From positions 1-16,516 of the forward strand of contig WRDL01000018.1 of assembly GCA_009784095.1 (NCBI GenBank): 16,516 nt of DNA. The letters run 5' to 3'. The stretch comes from Coriobacteriia bacterium (GTDB taxonomy: Bacteria > Actinomycetota > Coriobacteriia > WRKU01). Numbering within the stretch: the first letter of the stretch is position 1; each line of letters starts with the position of its first letter. The position numbers were made by a program, and so were the translations under genes. The notes under the pieces are model-generated. The model searched no databases. It was not told where the DNA came from and saw nothing but the letters and a program-made list of their open reading frames with translations. Positions 1 through 7,690 of this stretch are shown in pieces.

Positions 1-804
1 CACGGTCTCAGCAACTCCGGACGTAAAGGTGATCTGAGTAGTACCAGCAGGCATGATATAGGCATGATAGGTCGGGCTTCCCGATACCAGCGATGGTGCG
101 GTCACCATGACTGAGAAGCTAAATGGAGTCGTGACTGATGCATAATCACCACTGACCGTCTTTATAATGATAAGAGAGCTGTCATCAGGATCAGGCTCGG
201 TTCCGGTTCCCTGCTTGATAAAAGTGTTCACGAACACCATCTCACTATCACCTGGGGTAGGATCGACCTTGGCACTGACCTCGTCGCCCGCATCATTATG
301 GGTCTTTGTGGCGGTAATGTTATCGATATAGATCACATTGGGGGCAGCGCCATCATCTTTGACATACACCTTAAGGGTATAGGAAGCCAGTGAATAGTCC
401 ATCGTCTCACGAAAGGTACTCCAGGTACCGGCGGTTTCGGTGACGGTATACTCATAGACTCCTGCGCTGGTAAATGTCGTATCGGCAAAAATGCTTGGTG
501 ATTCTTTCACGACAGTTTTAACGTCACCAGAGATTATCCCCGTGTCTAAAGCATCAAAGTCAATGGTAAAGCTTCCACCAACTGCCGGCGGTTTGGTATC
601 CTCATCCCCGTTGACGCTCACTCCGGTAACGGCAAACTTAAAACTTGCCGTCGGTGTCGTCGTACCGATGGGCATTTGCAGTGTCTTAGAGATGGCTGCT
701 GCGGTCACCTCATCAGCTATCGCTATCGATGTGATGCTCAGGCACAGCACGACAGCAAGCACGAAGGCAACTGCCATCAATACTTTCTTTCTTTCTCGAC
801 TCAT
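1..804 (-). CDS. FctA/Spy0128-type pilin, 3' end outside window
   Basis: Probable sortase-assembled pilus subunit, open to the left window edge (268 codons visible, no stop). The start at 804 is supported by a GGAGG box at 812-816, 7 nt upstream. Residues 1-30 form a signal peptide (RERKK, then a hydrophobic core ending SIAIA). Residues about 38-196 read as a pilin isopeptide-linkage domain: Lys40 in ISKTLQMP, a YEYTVTE strand with Glu123, and a closing MVFVNTF with Asn193. In Spy0128-like pilins such Lys/Asn pairs form intramolecular isopeptide bonds, so Lys40-Asn193 is the inferred bond here. A second domain begins at about residue 209 (SLIIIKTVSGDY, Lys215) and is cut off. It is the third gene of an operon with the adhesin and the signal-peptidase-like gene. 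Whether it is the major or a minor pilin, and whether it ends in a sorting signal, cannot be seen. Confidence 0.8.
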   Translation of the reverse strand, partial: MSRERKKVLMAVAFVLAVVLCLSITSIAIADEVTAAAISKTLQMPIGTTTPTASFKFAVTGVSVNGDEDTKPPAVGGSFTIDFDALDTGIISGDVKTVVKESPSIFADTTFTSAGVYEYTVTETAGTWSTFRETMDYSLASYTLKVYVKDDGAAPNVIYIDNITATKTHNDAGDEVSAKVDPTPGDSEMVFVNTFIKQGTGTEPDPDDSSLIIIKTVSGDYASVTTPFSFSVMVTAPSLVSGSPTYHAYIMPAGTTQITFTSGVAETV

Positions 805-871
805 TGTCTTTCCTCCCGTTCCTTCTCTCCTGTTTTCTTTCTTACCTGTATAACTGCTTTTTCTTATCTAT

Positions 872-1477
872 CTAAAGGCCTCTTCTCCGAAGTAGAGTAA
901 TTGCCGTTCCTTTCGTATTGTGTATATTGACTGGTCCATAGATACGGCTGTCGGTCGCGCCCTCGCGTGCATCGCCTAACACGAACACCTCATCTGCTCC
1001 TACGGTGAGTGGGAAGCTGACTCCCTCTTCCCACCGATAGGTTTCTTGAAAGATCGAACGTTCAAGTTGGAGGGCACCGTTGATCATCAACCCTTGCTCC
1101 GTAATATCGACCGTATCTCCTTCTCTTGCCACGACCCTTCGTACCTGGGTCTCTCCATCAATACTAAACACTGCTAGATCTCCTACGATGTAGTCTTTAT
1201 CCCATCGATAGAACAACACGATGTCTCCATCCCTTACCAGTGGGTCCATACTCGAGTCGAGGTTGTAGTGCAAGCCATAAACAAAGGTGAAGAGCACCAC
1301 CCCGATCAGGATTATCGCCCCGATCTTGAGACCAAGCATGCCCAGATCATAAAAGACCGTTCGCGGCTTGGTTTGCGCCTTTGCAGAAGATGCGGGATGG
1401 AGCTCCTCTGCCGGCGCAGGTCCATCAGCGGTCGGATCCCCCCTCTGATGATGCATCTCTTGAAACGTCCTCGTCAT
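872..1477 (-). CDS. Signal peptidase I-like protein of pilus operon (SipA-like), Lys-to-Arg at catalytic position
   Basis: 201 residues, S26 signal peptidase family. One membrane segment (about 46-68) follows a polar N-terminus of about 40 residues; the rest should lie outside the membrane. Recognisable boxes are SMDP with Ser76 (nucleophile motif), GDIVLFYR at 84-91, QVRRVVAREGD at 111-121, and GDAREGATDSR at 168-178 (the family's GDNxxxSxDSR box). In typical bacterial enzymes the third box reads KR, with Lys as general base; here it reads RR (Arg113). Pilus-linked SipA proteins of streptococci are known to lack the catalytic dyad and to act in pilus assembly, so a non-canonical or chaperone role is plausible. 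The gene starts 15 nt after the adhesin stop, with a weak AAAAGAG ribosome site; Met8 is an alternative start. It ends 67 nt before the pilin gene. Confidence 0.83.
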   Translation of the reverse strand: MTRTFQEMHHQRGDPTADGPAPAEELHPASSAKAQTKPRTVFYDLGMLGLKIGAIILIGVVLFTFVYGLHYNLDSSMDPLVRDGDIVLFYRWDKDYIVGDLAVFSIDGETQVRRVVAREGDTVDITEQGLMINGALQLERSIFQETYRWEEGVSFPLTVGADEVFVLGDAREGATDSRIYGPVNIHNTKGTAITLLRRRGL

Positions 1478-1492
1478 CTTCGTTACTCTTTT

Positions 1493-4400
1493 CTACTGAG
1501 CTGCGCTCAGACGTTTGGTTCGGTAAACCTGTACGGTGATCGCTCCTGCAAATGCCACAACAGCGAGAACGATAAAGGTCAGGTGAGTTGCGCTGAGATA
1601 CGCGTCAGGGATCTGAATCCATTCGTTCGTAAAGTCGAACTGGCGATCTTCGCTCATCTCGAGCATGATTGCAGAGTTATTACTGCTTCCACCGGTATCA
1701 TGATCCTCAACAACACTTGAGGGAGCCTCACTATCGATGAAAGACGTGTCGTAATTGATACGATCGTCGCTTGACAGGGATTCCACAATGCGAATGTATG
1801 CAGCAAGCGGTACCTCGTCAATGATGATCTTCTGACCGTGTGTGAGTTGGAAGGTGGCCGATCCGGTCGCGCCGGTACTGAGTGTGCCACTCCCAACCTG
1901 GGTAGAGCCCTCCATGATCTTATACTCAAAGTCCCTGATGGGTTCTCCCTGATCGTCTTCGATAGAGGCGGTAAACTCCCACATCTTATTTTTGTAGGCA
2001 TAGGAACCTTCTACCGTTTTTGAAATAGTGAGGGTGGTATCCGCGGGCTTTCTCTCATTATAGATAGTGATCAATTGAGCGATCTGGCCATAGTAGCGAT
2101 CCCACAAAGGTTCACCGATCTCATCTCTCTTGGTCTGTGAGATCGGGTCGAAACTAAAGAAGGTGATGGCATCATCACCGGTAGGTAACGAATGCGTCTT
2201 GGGAGCATCAAGTTCGACCAACGCGTAGAGATTATGCAGCGTGCGAACAATACCGTCGGAATCCTCAAAGGTGAACATGCCATTGGAATCCGTGGTGCCA
2301 ACTCCCACATAATAAAAGGTCCTTGACCCAAAGGTCCGCGTCGCGTCGACCCCCGATGGTGGGGTTGGGTGCGCGTTGGGGTAATACCAGTCGACGTAGA
2401 GGGCAAAATAGGCCCCTTCAATAGGATCCTGATCGGGATCTGAGAGCTTTTGAAGATCGAGTGTGGTCCGGCCGGTACCTCCTGCGCCACCACCGATCGA
2501 TTCGATCATGTAATCTCCTTCGATCGCTGATTCATAATCAGACCCAAGGATCGATACCGTGTTCTTGAGCGAGACCGTCTCTCCGACCGCGCCTTTGACC
2601 AGCGCTGAATAGCTTAATCTGAGCGAAACTCCATCGGGGACCTCCATAAAGATCTCATGGTCGTTGATACTGATAAGCGTATAGGTATTAGCATCGACTA
2701 CGTCGCCCTTTGTCAGAGTGACCCAGCTATTGGAGCCGGGGCTCGTCTCTTTCTCAAGTTTGATCGTGCTGGTATAGAACGCCATGGATTCGGTCATCTC
2801 ATCGATGACGTCATAGTAGCCTTCCTCGCCATTAAGTATGAGCCCTTGAGGGTTGATCCGTATGCTCCAGTTTGCGGTGTTGCCGTCAAGTTTCCCACCT
2901 GCCAACTGTTTCGTAACAGGGGAATTGCCCATAACGAGCGAGCAGTTCTGAGAATAATCCTCGCCATTGAGCCTGATGTTCGCGACATTATCGATGGTGT
3001 CCTCACCTAAGACAAAACCGGTCATGTCGACAACCTGCATACGATAGACGACCTCATAGACGCGACCGGGACGATAGATCGGATTCATGACAGCGGGATT
3101 CAGGAGATCCGCCGAGAATCGTTTGACCGCAGGATCTGAGGTTGTGGTGGTGTTCGCTGTGACCTTTATAGTATTGCAAGCTCCTCCGAGCACACCCCAG
3201 AATGGTTTGATATTTTGCGGTGGACCCCATTGCGCGATATTTGCGTAAGTGGGAGCGACGGATTTGTATCCAATATAGAGCGCGTCATCGACGAGTTTCA
3301 ACCGAGAGTCGAACGTATCGGTCAGGATCGCTTCGGTGAGTGCGGAGAGATAGTAGGCATCAAGGCGAACGCGATACTCGATGATCTTCGCTCCACCGTC
3401 GACCCACACGGCATTTTTTTGAATCGGATAATAGTTAAACGTGTTGGAGCCGGCATTCTTACCCCCTTGGTTCCATAACTGATACCCAAAGTTATAGAGA
3501 ACACCACCTGCTTGGTTGGCTGGAGTATTATTGTTCGCGATTTTCATATGGTCTTCGAGCGTCGCCGGACCTGAACCGCTGAGTGGTTTATCCAGTGGGA
3601 CAGAATAGGTAATGGTAATGATCACATCATCATTAAATGGAAATACGCCATTCCTATAGTTTGCCGCAGTGGGGAAACTGCCGGTACCGTCAGGAAAATA
3701 AATGATCCACGCTGCACCAGTGCTTGTGGTTCTATAGTCAACATCTCTCGTTAAAGTGGTAGGGGTCCCCCCTGACTTTGATACCACGGTGACCACCAGA
3801 TCGTTTGGTGGCAATGAAGCAAATTGAACGGTTCCGGCTGGTCCTTCAGCCCTGATCGTATCTTGGATGTAGTAGGAGTTGTTATACATCTGCTGAGGAG
3901 TATTGAGTACCAACGTGTACTCGATTATTCTCTCTTCCGGTATTAACAACGGGGTCTTGACCGTCGTGAGACCTTCAGGTGGCAGGCTACCCAAAACGGT
4001 ATATTGTGGATCACCCGGAAAATCGATCTTCGCGACATTCGAGTATTCCCAAAGACTTCCGGAATCAGCGGTCGTCGTATACTCCAGATACACATAGTAC
4101 ACATCTGCACTACTGAGGTTGGGAATCTCGTAGGTGAAATCACCTGAGCTGATCGTCGTTGGCGACACTGATAGCACGTTGTAACCGGAGATGACACTGC
4201 CACGTTCCCACGTCGTCGTATCGCGATCGTACAACGTCACCTTCATGCTCCCCGCGACATAACCGGTAATACCTGCGCCATAGACATCGGTGATCGTTTT
4301 TCCGTTCAGGACATCACGCCCATTGCCGATCTCGATACACCAGGTCATGGTCGAGCTCGTATTGCTGATTCTTTTCTTGAGGATGAATGTCTCTTTAATG

Positions 4401-5728
4401 AGATCGGTCGATACTTCCTTCTCATCGACCAGATTCTTGGGTTGAATATCATCAAGGTAGGCCGAAATGATATTTTTCATCCAGAACGCATAGTTCATAC
4501 CTTTGGTCTCCGGACGCGTCAGATTCCATGGTGCGAGCGTCGCGAACTGATTGATATCTATCGTGTAGGTGACAAGGATCGTATCTCCTCTATCATACGG
4601 TCCCGGAAATGTGAGATCGAAAACGCCGCCCCCACCAAGGGAGCCGTCGAGGGTGACCCACGTTGGTGCAATAGAGGTCGCTAATCCACCATTGACCGAA
4701 TACTGAAGCGACCCATTTATCTGACTTCTCAAATAGGTCAGTGCGGTCCCACTGAACGCTCCGCTGGTGATGCCATCAGCGCTTTGAAACATGGTGTCCC
4801 TCAGCTTGATGTTCTCAACGTCGTCTTCAAGAATGTCCACCGCTACGGTGTAGGTCAAGCATTCGGTCTGCCTGTCATATGAATAGTTCTTACCCAGCTC
4901 TAGAGGGATCGGTGGTGGTGGCTCGAGATCGATTTCATAATCTCCGCCGTTGAAGGGAAACACCATTTTCCCGTCACCCTCGAAATGCGTCATCAGATCG
5001 AGATCGAAGCTCACCGCGATGGAGTATTTCGCGCGATACTCCGGTGAGAGGACCAGGGTCAGAAGCCCGTTGGTATCGATACTGAAAGCGATAGCCTCAG
5101 GAAGTTGTGGCGAACCGGACATGCTGGGGATGTAGCCCGAGTACGCTTCCGGGAAAGCCATCTCTGAAGGGAACTGATAGGTATAACTGACACCTGCATC
5201 CATCCGAGGAGAGAATGGTTCGGTCGATTCCTCGAAGTGCATCATGATGATGTAGGGTTTTCCTGAAATCAAGGGAAGCTGGGGGTCGACGGGATAGACC
5301 ACCGTACCCACGTTGTCCGTGATCATGAGTGCCGACATGAAATCGGCAAGCTCATCAGCGGCGGCGATACCTATCGGCAGTGGCTCCTCGCTCGTTTTTT
5401 GAGTGCCGATCCATTCGGTCGCGAGCACTCCCTCTCCGTCGGCTCGCTGCAGTCCAGAAACACCCCTCGCGTCACCCAACGACTCCGTGTTCGGGTCAGC
5501 GGGTTCGCCAGTAAATGCCAAAGAACCAGATACGTTATCTGCGAGCATTGAGGAGATCGAGCTTGCATCGGCTGGAACCAGTGTCTCTCCGATCGCTGCA
5601 GAAGCTCCGAAAACCGGCAGAAGGATCGACGCGAATAGCAGTAGTGCACATGATAAGGAAAGCACTTCGTGTGTATTGACGCCTGCTGAATGCAGTCGCT
5701 TCATACTTTTCCTCTCAAACAAATCCAT
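1493..5728 (-). CDS. Large isopeptide-domain fimbrial adhesin (Cna_B and FctA-like C-terminus)
   Basis: 1411-residue surface protein, probably the adhesive or tip subunit of the pilus. A signal peptide occupies about residues 1-45 (hydrophobic core 22-40, cleavage near ASAA). The middle (about 280-1060) holds several collagen-binding/SdrG-like beta domains, each marked by a W/Y-x-I/V-x-I/L-N-type strand and a D-containing strand: TWCIEIGNG at 462, IEYTLVLNT at 602, IIEYRVRLD at 782 and NWSIRINPQG at 953. A Cna_B/SpaA domain spans about 1088-1225 (Lys1094, and YALVE with Glu1172). An FctA-like domain spans about 1231-1370 (Lys1237 in TISKTVEGSY, closing FDFTNEW with Asn1368). The C-terminus has a membrane segment (about 1383-1402) and an RTKR tail, but the place for an LPXTG signal reads IPDAY. 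Two starts are possible: 5728 (AAAGAGGT upstream) or Met9 at 5704 (GAGAGGAAAAGT upstream). It heads the pilus operon. Confidence 0.85.
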   Translation of the reverse strand: MDLFERKSMKRLHSAGVNTHEVLSLSCALLLFASILLPVFGASAAIGETLVPADASSISSMLADNVSGSLAFTGEPADPNTESLGDARGVSGLQRADGEGVLATEWIGTQKTSEEPLPIGIAAADELADFMSALMITDNVGTVVYPVDPQLPLISGKPYIIMMHFEESTEPFSPRMDAGVSYTYQFPSEMAFPEAYSGYIPSMSGSPQLPEAIAFSIDTNGLLTLVLSPEYRAKYSIAVSFDLDLMTHFEGDGKMVFPFNGGDYEIDLEPPPPIPLELGKNYSYDRQTECLTYTVAVDILEDDVENIKLRDTMFQSADGITSGAFSGTALTYLRSQINGSLQYSVNGGLATSIAPTWVTLDGSLGGGGVFDLTFPGPYDRGDTILVTYTIDINQFATLAPWNLTRPETKGMNYAFWMKNIISAYLDDIQPKNLVDEKEVSTDLIKETFILKKRISNTSSTMTWCIEIGNGRDVLNGKTITDVYGAGITGYVAGSMKVTLYDRDTTTWERGSVISGYNVLSVSPTTISSGDFTYEIPNLSSADVYYVYLEYTTTADSGSLWEYSNVAKIDFPGDPQYTVLGSLPPEGLTTVKTPLLIPEERIIEYTLVLNTPQQMYNNSYYIQDTIRAEGPAGTVQFASLPPNDLVVTVVSKSGGTPTTLTRDVDYRTTSTGAAWIIYFPDGTGSFPTAANYRNGVFPFNDDVIITITYSVPLDKPLSGSGPATLEDHMKIANNNTPANQAGGVLYNFGYQLWNQGGKNAGSNTFNYYPIQKNAVWVDGGAKIIEYRVRLDAYYLSALTEAILTDTFDSRLKLVDDALYIGYKSVAPTYANIAQWGPPQNIKPFWGVLGGACNTIKVTANTTTTSDPAVKRFSADLLNPAVMNPIYRPGRVYEVVYRMQVVDMTGFVLGEDTIDNVANIRLNGEDYSQNCSLVMGNSPVTKQLAGGKLDGNTANWSIRINPQGLILNGEEGYYDVIDEMTESMAFYTSTIKLEKETSPGSNSWVTLTKGDVVDANTYTLISINDHEIFMEVPDGVSLRLSYSALVKGAVGETVSLKNTVSILGSDYESAIEGDYMIESIGGGAGGTGRTTLDLQKLSDPDQDPIEGAYFALYVDWYYPNAHPTPPSGVDATRTFGSRTFYYVGVGTTDSNGMFTFEDSDGIVRTLHNLYALVELDAPKTHSLPTGDDAITFFSFDPISQTKRDEIGEPLWDRYYGQIAQLITIYNERKPADTTLTISKTVEGSYAYKNKMWEFTASIEDDQGEPIRDFEYKIMEGSTQVGSGTLSTGATGSATFQLTHGQKIIIDEVPLAAYIRIVESLSSDDRINYDTSFIDSEAPSSVVEDHDTGGSSNNSAIMLEMSEDRQFDFTNEWIQIPDAYLSATHLTFIVLAVVAFAGAITVQVYRTKRLSAAQ

Positions 5729-5939
5729 CTCACTACCTCTTTAGATGCACGAGTCTTTATTATTTAGTTGTAGTGCGAGCTCTTCCATTTTCTCGCAACC
5801 TTTTTACCGGCCAGCGAGTTTTTTTCATCTTCCTATCGTATCACCACTTCATCGCTTTATTGCATTTTGGTCATTCGTGATAATAACCATTGCCTTCCTT
5901 TGTGAATCGATAAGACTCCACCTGAATCATATTCATCGA

Positions 5940-5963
5940 GTTCTGTTCCTTTCCAAGCAGAAC
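5940..5963. promoter_or_regulatory. Operator-like inverted repeat GTTCTG-N12-CAGAAC
   Basis: A perfect 6+6 bp inverted repeat with a 12 bp centre lies about 212 bp upstream of the adhesin start and downstream of the possible promoter at 5984-6012. Size and symmetry suit a dimeric regulator, or a weak leader hairpin. No matching regulator is visible, and six-base arms can occur by chance. Confidence 0.3.
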
Positions 5964-5971
5964 CAAAATTG

Positions 5972-6030
5972 ATTCATTCATACACTTTAATCACTTGGGA
6001 TGACGATTGCAAGCTATTTTATGAATGAAT
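5972..6030. repeat. 11 bp inverted repeat flanking possible pilus promoter
   Basis: ATTCATTCATA at 5972-5982 is the exact reverse complement of TATGAATGAAT at 6020-6030, with 37 bp between. The arms are internally repetitive (ATTC/GAAT tetranucleotides), so chance or slippage origin is possible. The enclosed DNA holds promoter-like hexamers facing the pilus operon. Confidence 0.55.
5984..6012 (-). promoter_or_regulatory. Possible sigma-A-type promoter of the pilus operon
   Basis: On the minus strand TTGCAA (6012-6007) is followed after 17 bp by TAAAGT (5989-5984); each hexamer matches the consensus at four of six positions. It would give a leader of about 250 nt before the adhesin start at 5728. 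Support is only hexamer similarity, correct spacing and position downstream of the hspR terminator. Confidence 0.3.
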
Positions 6031-6173
6031 GCCCGAAGGGGCGTTCTCAGTACCTTAAGGCAGAAATGATGCTAAATGGGTTTAAGGATTTAGACACATA
6101 AAATGATCGCCTTTTGGTTGTGCACTGCGTTGATCTCCGTGAGTGGGTCTCACCCTTAGTATTTGGAGTATAA

Positions 6174-6198
6174 GAAAAAGGTCTCTTCTCGAGACCTT
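6174..6198 (-). terminator. Rho-independent terminator of dnaK-grpE-dnaJ-hspR
   Basis: Read on the minus strand, AAGGTCTC, a 5-nt loop GAGAA and GAGACCTT form a perfect 8 bp stem running directly into a T-rich tract (TTTTTCTT). It starts about 50 nt after the hspR stop, so it should end the chaperone transcript and insulate the pilus operon, which lies on the same strand further left. Confidence 0.85.
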
Positions 6199-6249
6199 CT
6201 CTGACACTCCCTATATATATCAAACGCGGCGATGTGTGTCGCTACGTCA

Positions 6250-6657
6250 TTAACGCTTTTCGCTGTGTGCCCATCTGATCGCGGCATCGTCTCGCAAAGG
6301 GACGATCGTCTGACGACGGGTCGCTACCAGCTCTTGTTTCTCAGACTCACGCTTGAGCCGTTCCAGCTCCTCGCGCAGATACTTCAACTCCGTGACCAAG
6401 GAATTGCGCTCATCCTCGAGCTCGAGGATGCGGATCACTCCGGCAAGGTTGATGCCTTCGTTCTGCGTCAGATCCTGGATCAGGCGAAGCCGCTCGATAT
6501 CCGCCTCGCTGTACAGACGAGTGTTACCCCGCGTACGCTGTGGCTGCACCAAACGTTTCCTCTCATATATACGCAGCGTCTGCGGATGCACTCCTGCAAG
6601 ATCGGCGGCTACACCAATCATATATACCGGACGCTGTCTATCTCTTTCTTCACTCAT
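6250..6657 (-). CDS. hspR: HspR, MerR-family repressor of the heat-shock operon
   Basis: 135-residue MerR-type repressor. The winged helix-turn-helix occupies about residues 11-78: VYMIGVAADLAGVHPQTLRI, then YERKRLVQPQRTRGNTR and YSEADIERLR. This is followed by LTQNEGINLAGVIRIL, typical of HspR, and a charged coiled-coil (about 79-110). In actinobacteria HspR binds HAIR inverted repeats upstream of dnaK together with DnaK as co-repressor, so loss of free DnaK under heat stress relieves repression. Here it is the last gene of the dnaK operon, starting 7 nt after the dnaJ stop with a GGAAGG ribosome site, so it should control its own expression through the HAIR site at 10415-10435. A terminator follows at 6174-6198. 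Two short stretches of its coding DNA match the 23 bp repeat at 10736-10781. Confidence 0.95.
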   Translation of the reverse strand: MSEERDRQRPVYMIGVAADLAGVHPQTLRIYERKRLVQPQRTRGNTRLYSEADIERLRLIQDLTQNEGINLAGVIRILELEDERNSLVTELKYLREELERLKRESEKQELVATRRQTIVPLRDDAAIRWAHSEKR

Positions 6658-6664
6658 TACCTTC

Positions 6665-7687
6665 CTACCATTTCCTTACTTTGCCCGTAGTCGACTGGGC
6701 AAACTCTTTCAGCAGATCCTTTTGCTGCTGAGTCATGTCTTTCGGTACTACGATGCGCGCTTTGACCAATAGGTCTCCGTGTGCCGAGCCTTTCAGCTTC
6801 GGCGCGCCTTTTCCGCGCATGCGGAATATCTTTCCATTCTGCGTGCCTGCCGGGACCTTCAGGTTCGCCTTGGCTCCACCCGGTAGTGGGACCGTCACCG
6901 TGGTTCCGAGCGCCGCTTCATCGACGGTAAGTGGCATATCGAGACGCACATCGGCTCCATCACGCTTGAAGTACTGATGTGGTGATATACGCGTCTTTAC
7001 GTACAGATCACCTTTGGGGCCGCCACGCTCACCGGCGCCGCCTCTCCCTTTGAAACGGAGCTTGCCGCCGTCGGTCGCGCCAGCCGGCACGTTGACGGTC
7101 ATCTCCCCACCTGCGGGGGTCTTGACCTTGATCTTGGTTCCCTTGAACGCTTGATCAAAGCTGATGTTGGTCTCCAGCTCGTAGTCCTGACCGCGCGCCG
7201 GTCCTTGCTGACCACGCCCGAAACCTCCGAACTGACCTCCACGAGGACCAGCTCCACCGAAGAGACCGCCGAAGAGATCACCAAGGTCGATATCCTCCAT
7301 GTTCACTTCCTGATATTGACCTCCACCCGGGAAGCCCCCACCGGGGAATCCTCCTCCAGGAAAGCCACCACCCGGATAACCGCCGCCCGGATAGCCACCG
7401 GCCGTGCGACCGGTACTACTACGACCAGAAGTGGTGCCACCCGCGTTCGGACCATAACCCGGCCCCGGTCCACTCGGACCGAAGTACTGACCGAACTGGT
7501 CGTACTCTTTACGCTTCTTGGCGTCGCTGAGCACCTCGTATGCTTCGTTGATCGCCTTGAACTTCTCTTCGTCACCACCCGCGTCGGGATGATGCTTGCG
7601 CGCCAGGTTGCGAAAGGCTTTCTTTATCTCAGCCTCGGTCGCATTCTTACTGACACCCAAGACATCATAGTAGTTTTGAGTAGCCAT
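6665..7687 (-). CDS. dnaJ: DnaJ-type co-chaperone lacking the zinc finger
   Basis: 340-residue Hsp40 that stimulates the DnaK ATPase and delivers substrates. The J-domain is at residues 1-70 with the catalytic HPD at 33-35 (RKHHPDAGG). It is followed by a Gly-rich linker (about 71-165) with five tandem [YF]PGGG pentapeptides at 99-123. The C-terminal substrate-binding beta domains run from about 167 to 325 (YELETNISFDQAFKGT, then KGDLYVKTRISPHQYFKRDGADV). There are no CxxCxGxG repeats; I see no cysteine in the protein. This makes it a class B (CbpA-like) protein, although its place between grpE and hspR is that of the standard actinobacterial dnaJ. The start lies 3 nt after the grpE stop, with AAAGGTG as ribosome site inside grpE. 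A zinc-finger DnaJ may be encoded elsewhere in the genome. Confidence 0.93.
   Translation of the reverse strand: MATQNYYDVLGVSKNATEAEIKKAFRNLARKHHPDAGGDEEKFKAINEAYEVLSDAKKRKEYDQFGQYFGPSGPGPGYGPNAGGTTSGRSSTGRTAGGYPGGGYPGGGFPGGGFPGGGFPGGGQYQEVNMEDIDLGDLFGGLFGGAGPRGGQFGGFGRGQQGPARGQDYELETNISFDQAFKGTKIKVKTPAGGEMTVNVPAGATDGGKLRFKGRGGAGERGGPKGDLYVKTRISPHQYFKRDGADVRLDMPLTVDEAALGTTVTVPLPGGAKANLKVPAGTQNGKIFRMRGKGAPKLKGSAHGDLLVKARIVVPKDMTQQQKDLLKEFAQSTTGKVRKW
7319..7393 (-). repeat. 15 bp coding repeats, five [YF]PGGG units in DnaJ
   Basis: Five adjacent pentapeptides (two YPGGG, three FPGGG; residues 99-123) sit in the Gly-rich linker of DnaJ. The underlying DNA is a 15 bp tandem repeat, so copy number could vary between strains by slippage. 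Confidence 0.85.
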
Positions 7688-7690
7688 TAT

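Larger units (their letters stand above)
5729..6173. other. Non-coding leader between pilus operon and hspR terminator
   Basis: About 445 bp with no convincing gene. The 75-codon plus-strand frame at 5745 has no ribosome site and no recognisable product. The stretch is AT-rich by eye and is presumably the control region of the minus-strand pilus operon. It contains a possible promoter inside an inverted repeat (5972-6030), a separate GTTCTG-N12-CAGAAC palindrome (5940-5963), and small hairpins at 6031-6042 (GCCC/GGGC) and 6139-6153 (GTGAG/CTCAC). I searched it by eye for a cyclic-di-GMP riboswitch core (GCAAAGCC) and did not find one. Confidence 0.6.

Noticed and set aside
2171..2191. Internal LPTGD sequence in the adhesin (about residues 1181-1185)
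   Set aside because: It lies within the Cna_B domain with no following membrane segment, so it is not a sorting signal.
5745..5972. 75-codon plus-strand frame in the pilus leader
   Set aside because: It begins inside the adhesin ribosome-site region on the opposite strand, has no ribosome site of its own and no recognisable product.
6031..6042. GCCC-GAAG-GGGC hairpin as a terminator
   Set aside because: The stem is only 4 bp with no U-tract; the real terminator of the upstream operon is at 6174-6198.
5729..6173. Cyclic-di-GMP riboswitch in the pilus leader
   Set aside because: Such riboswitches precede some pilus genes, but I found no GCAAAGCC-type core or matching stems by eye.
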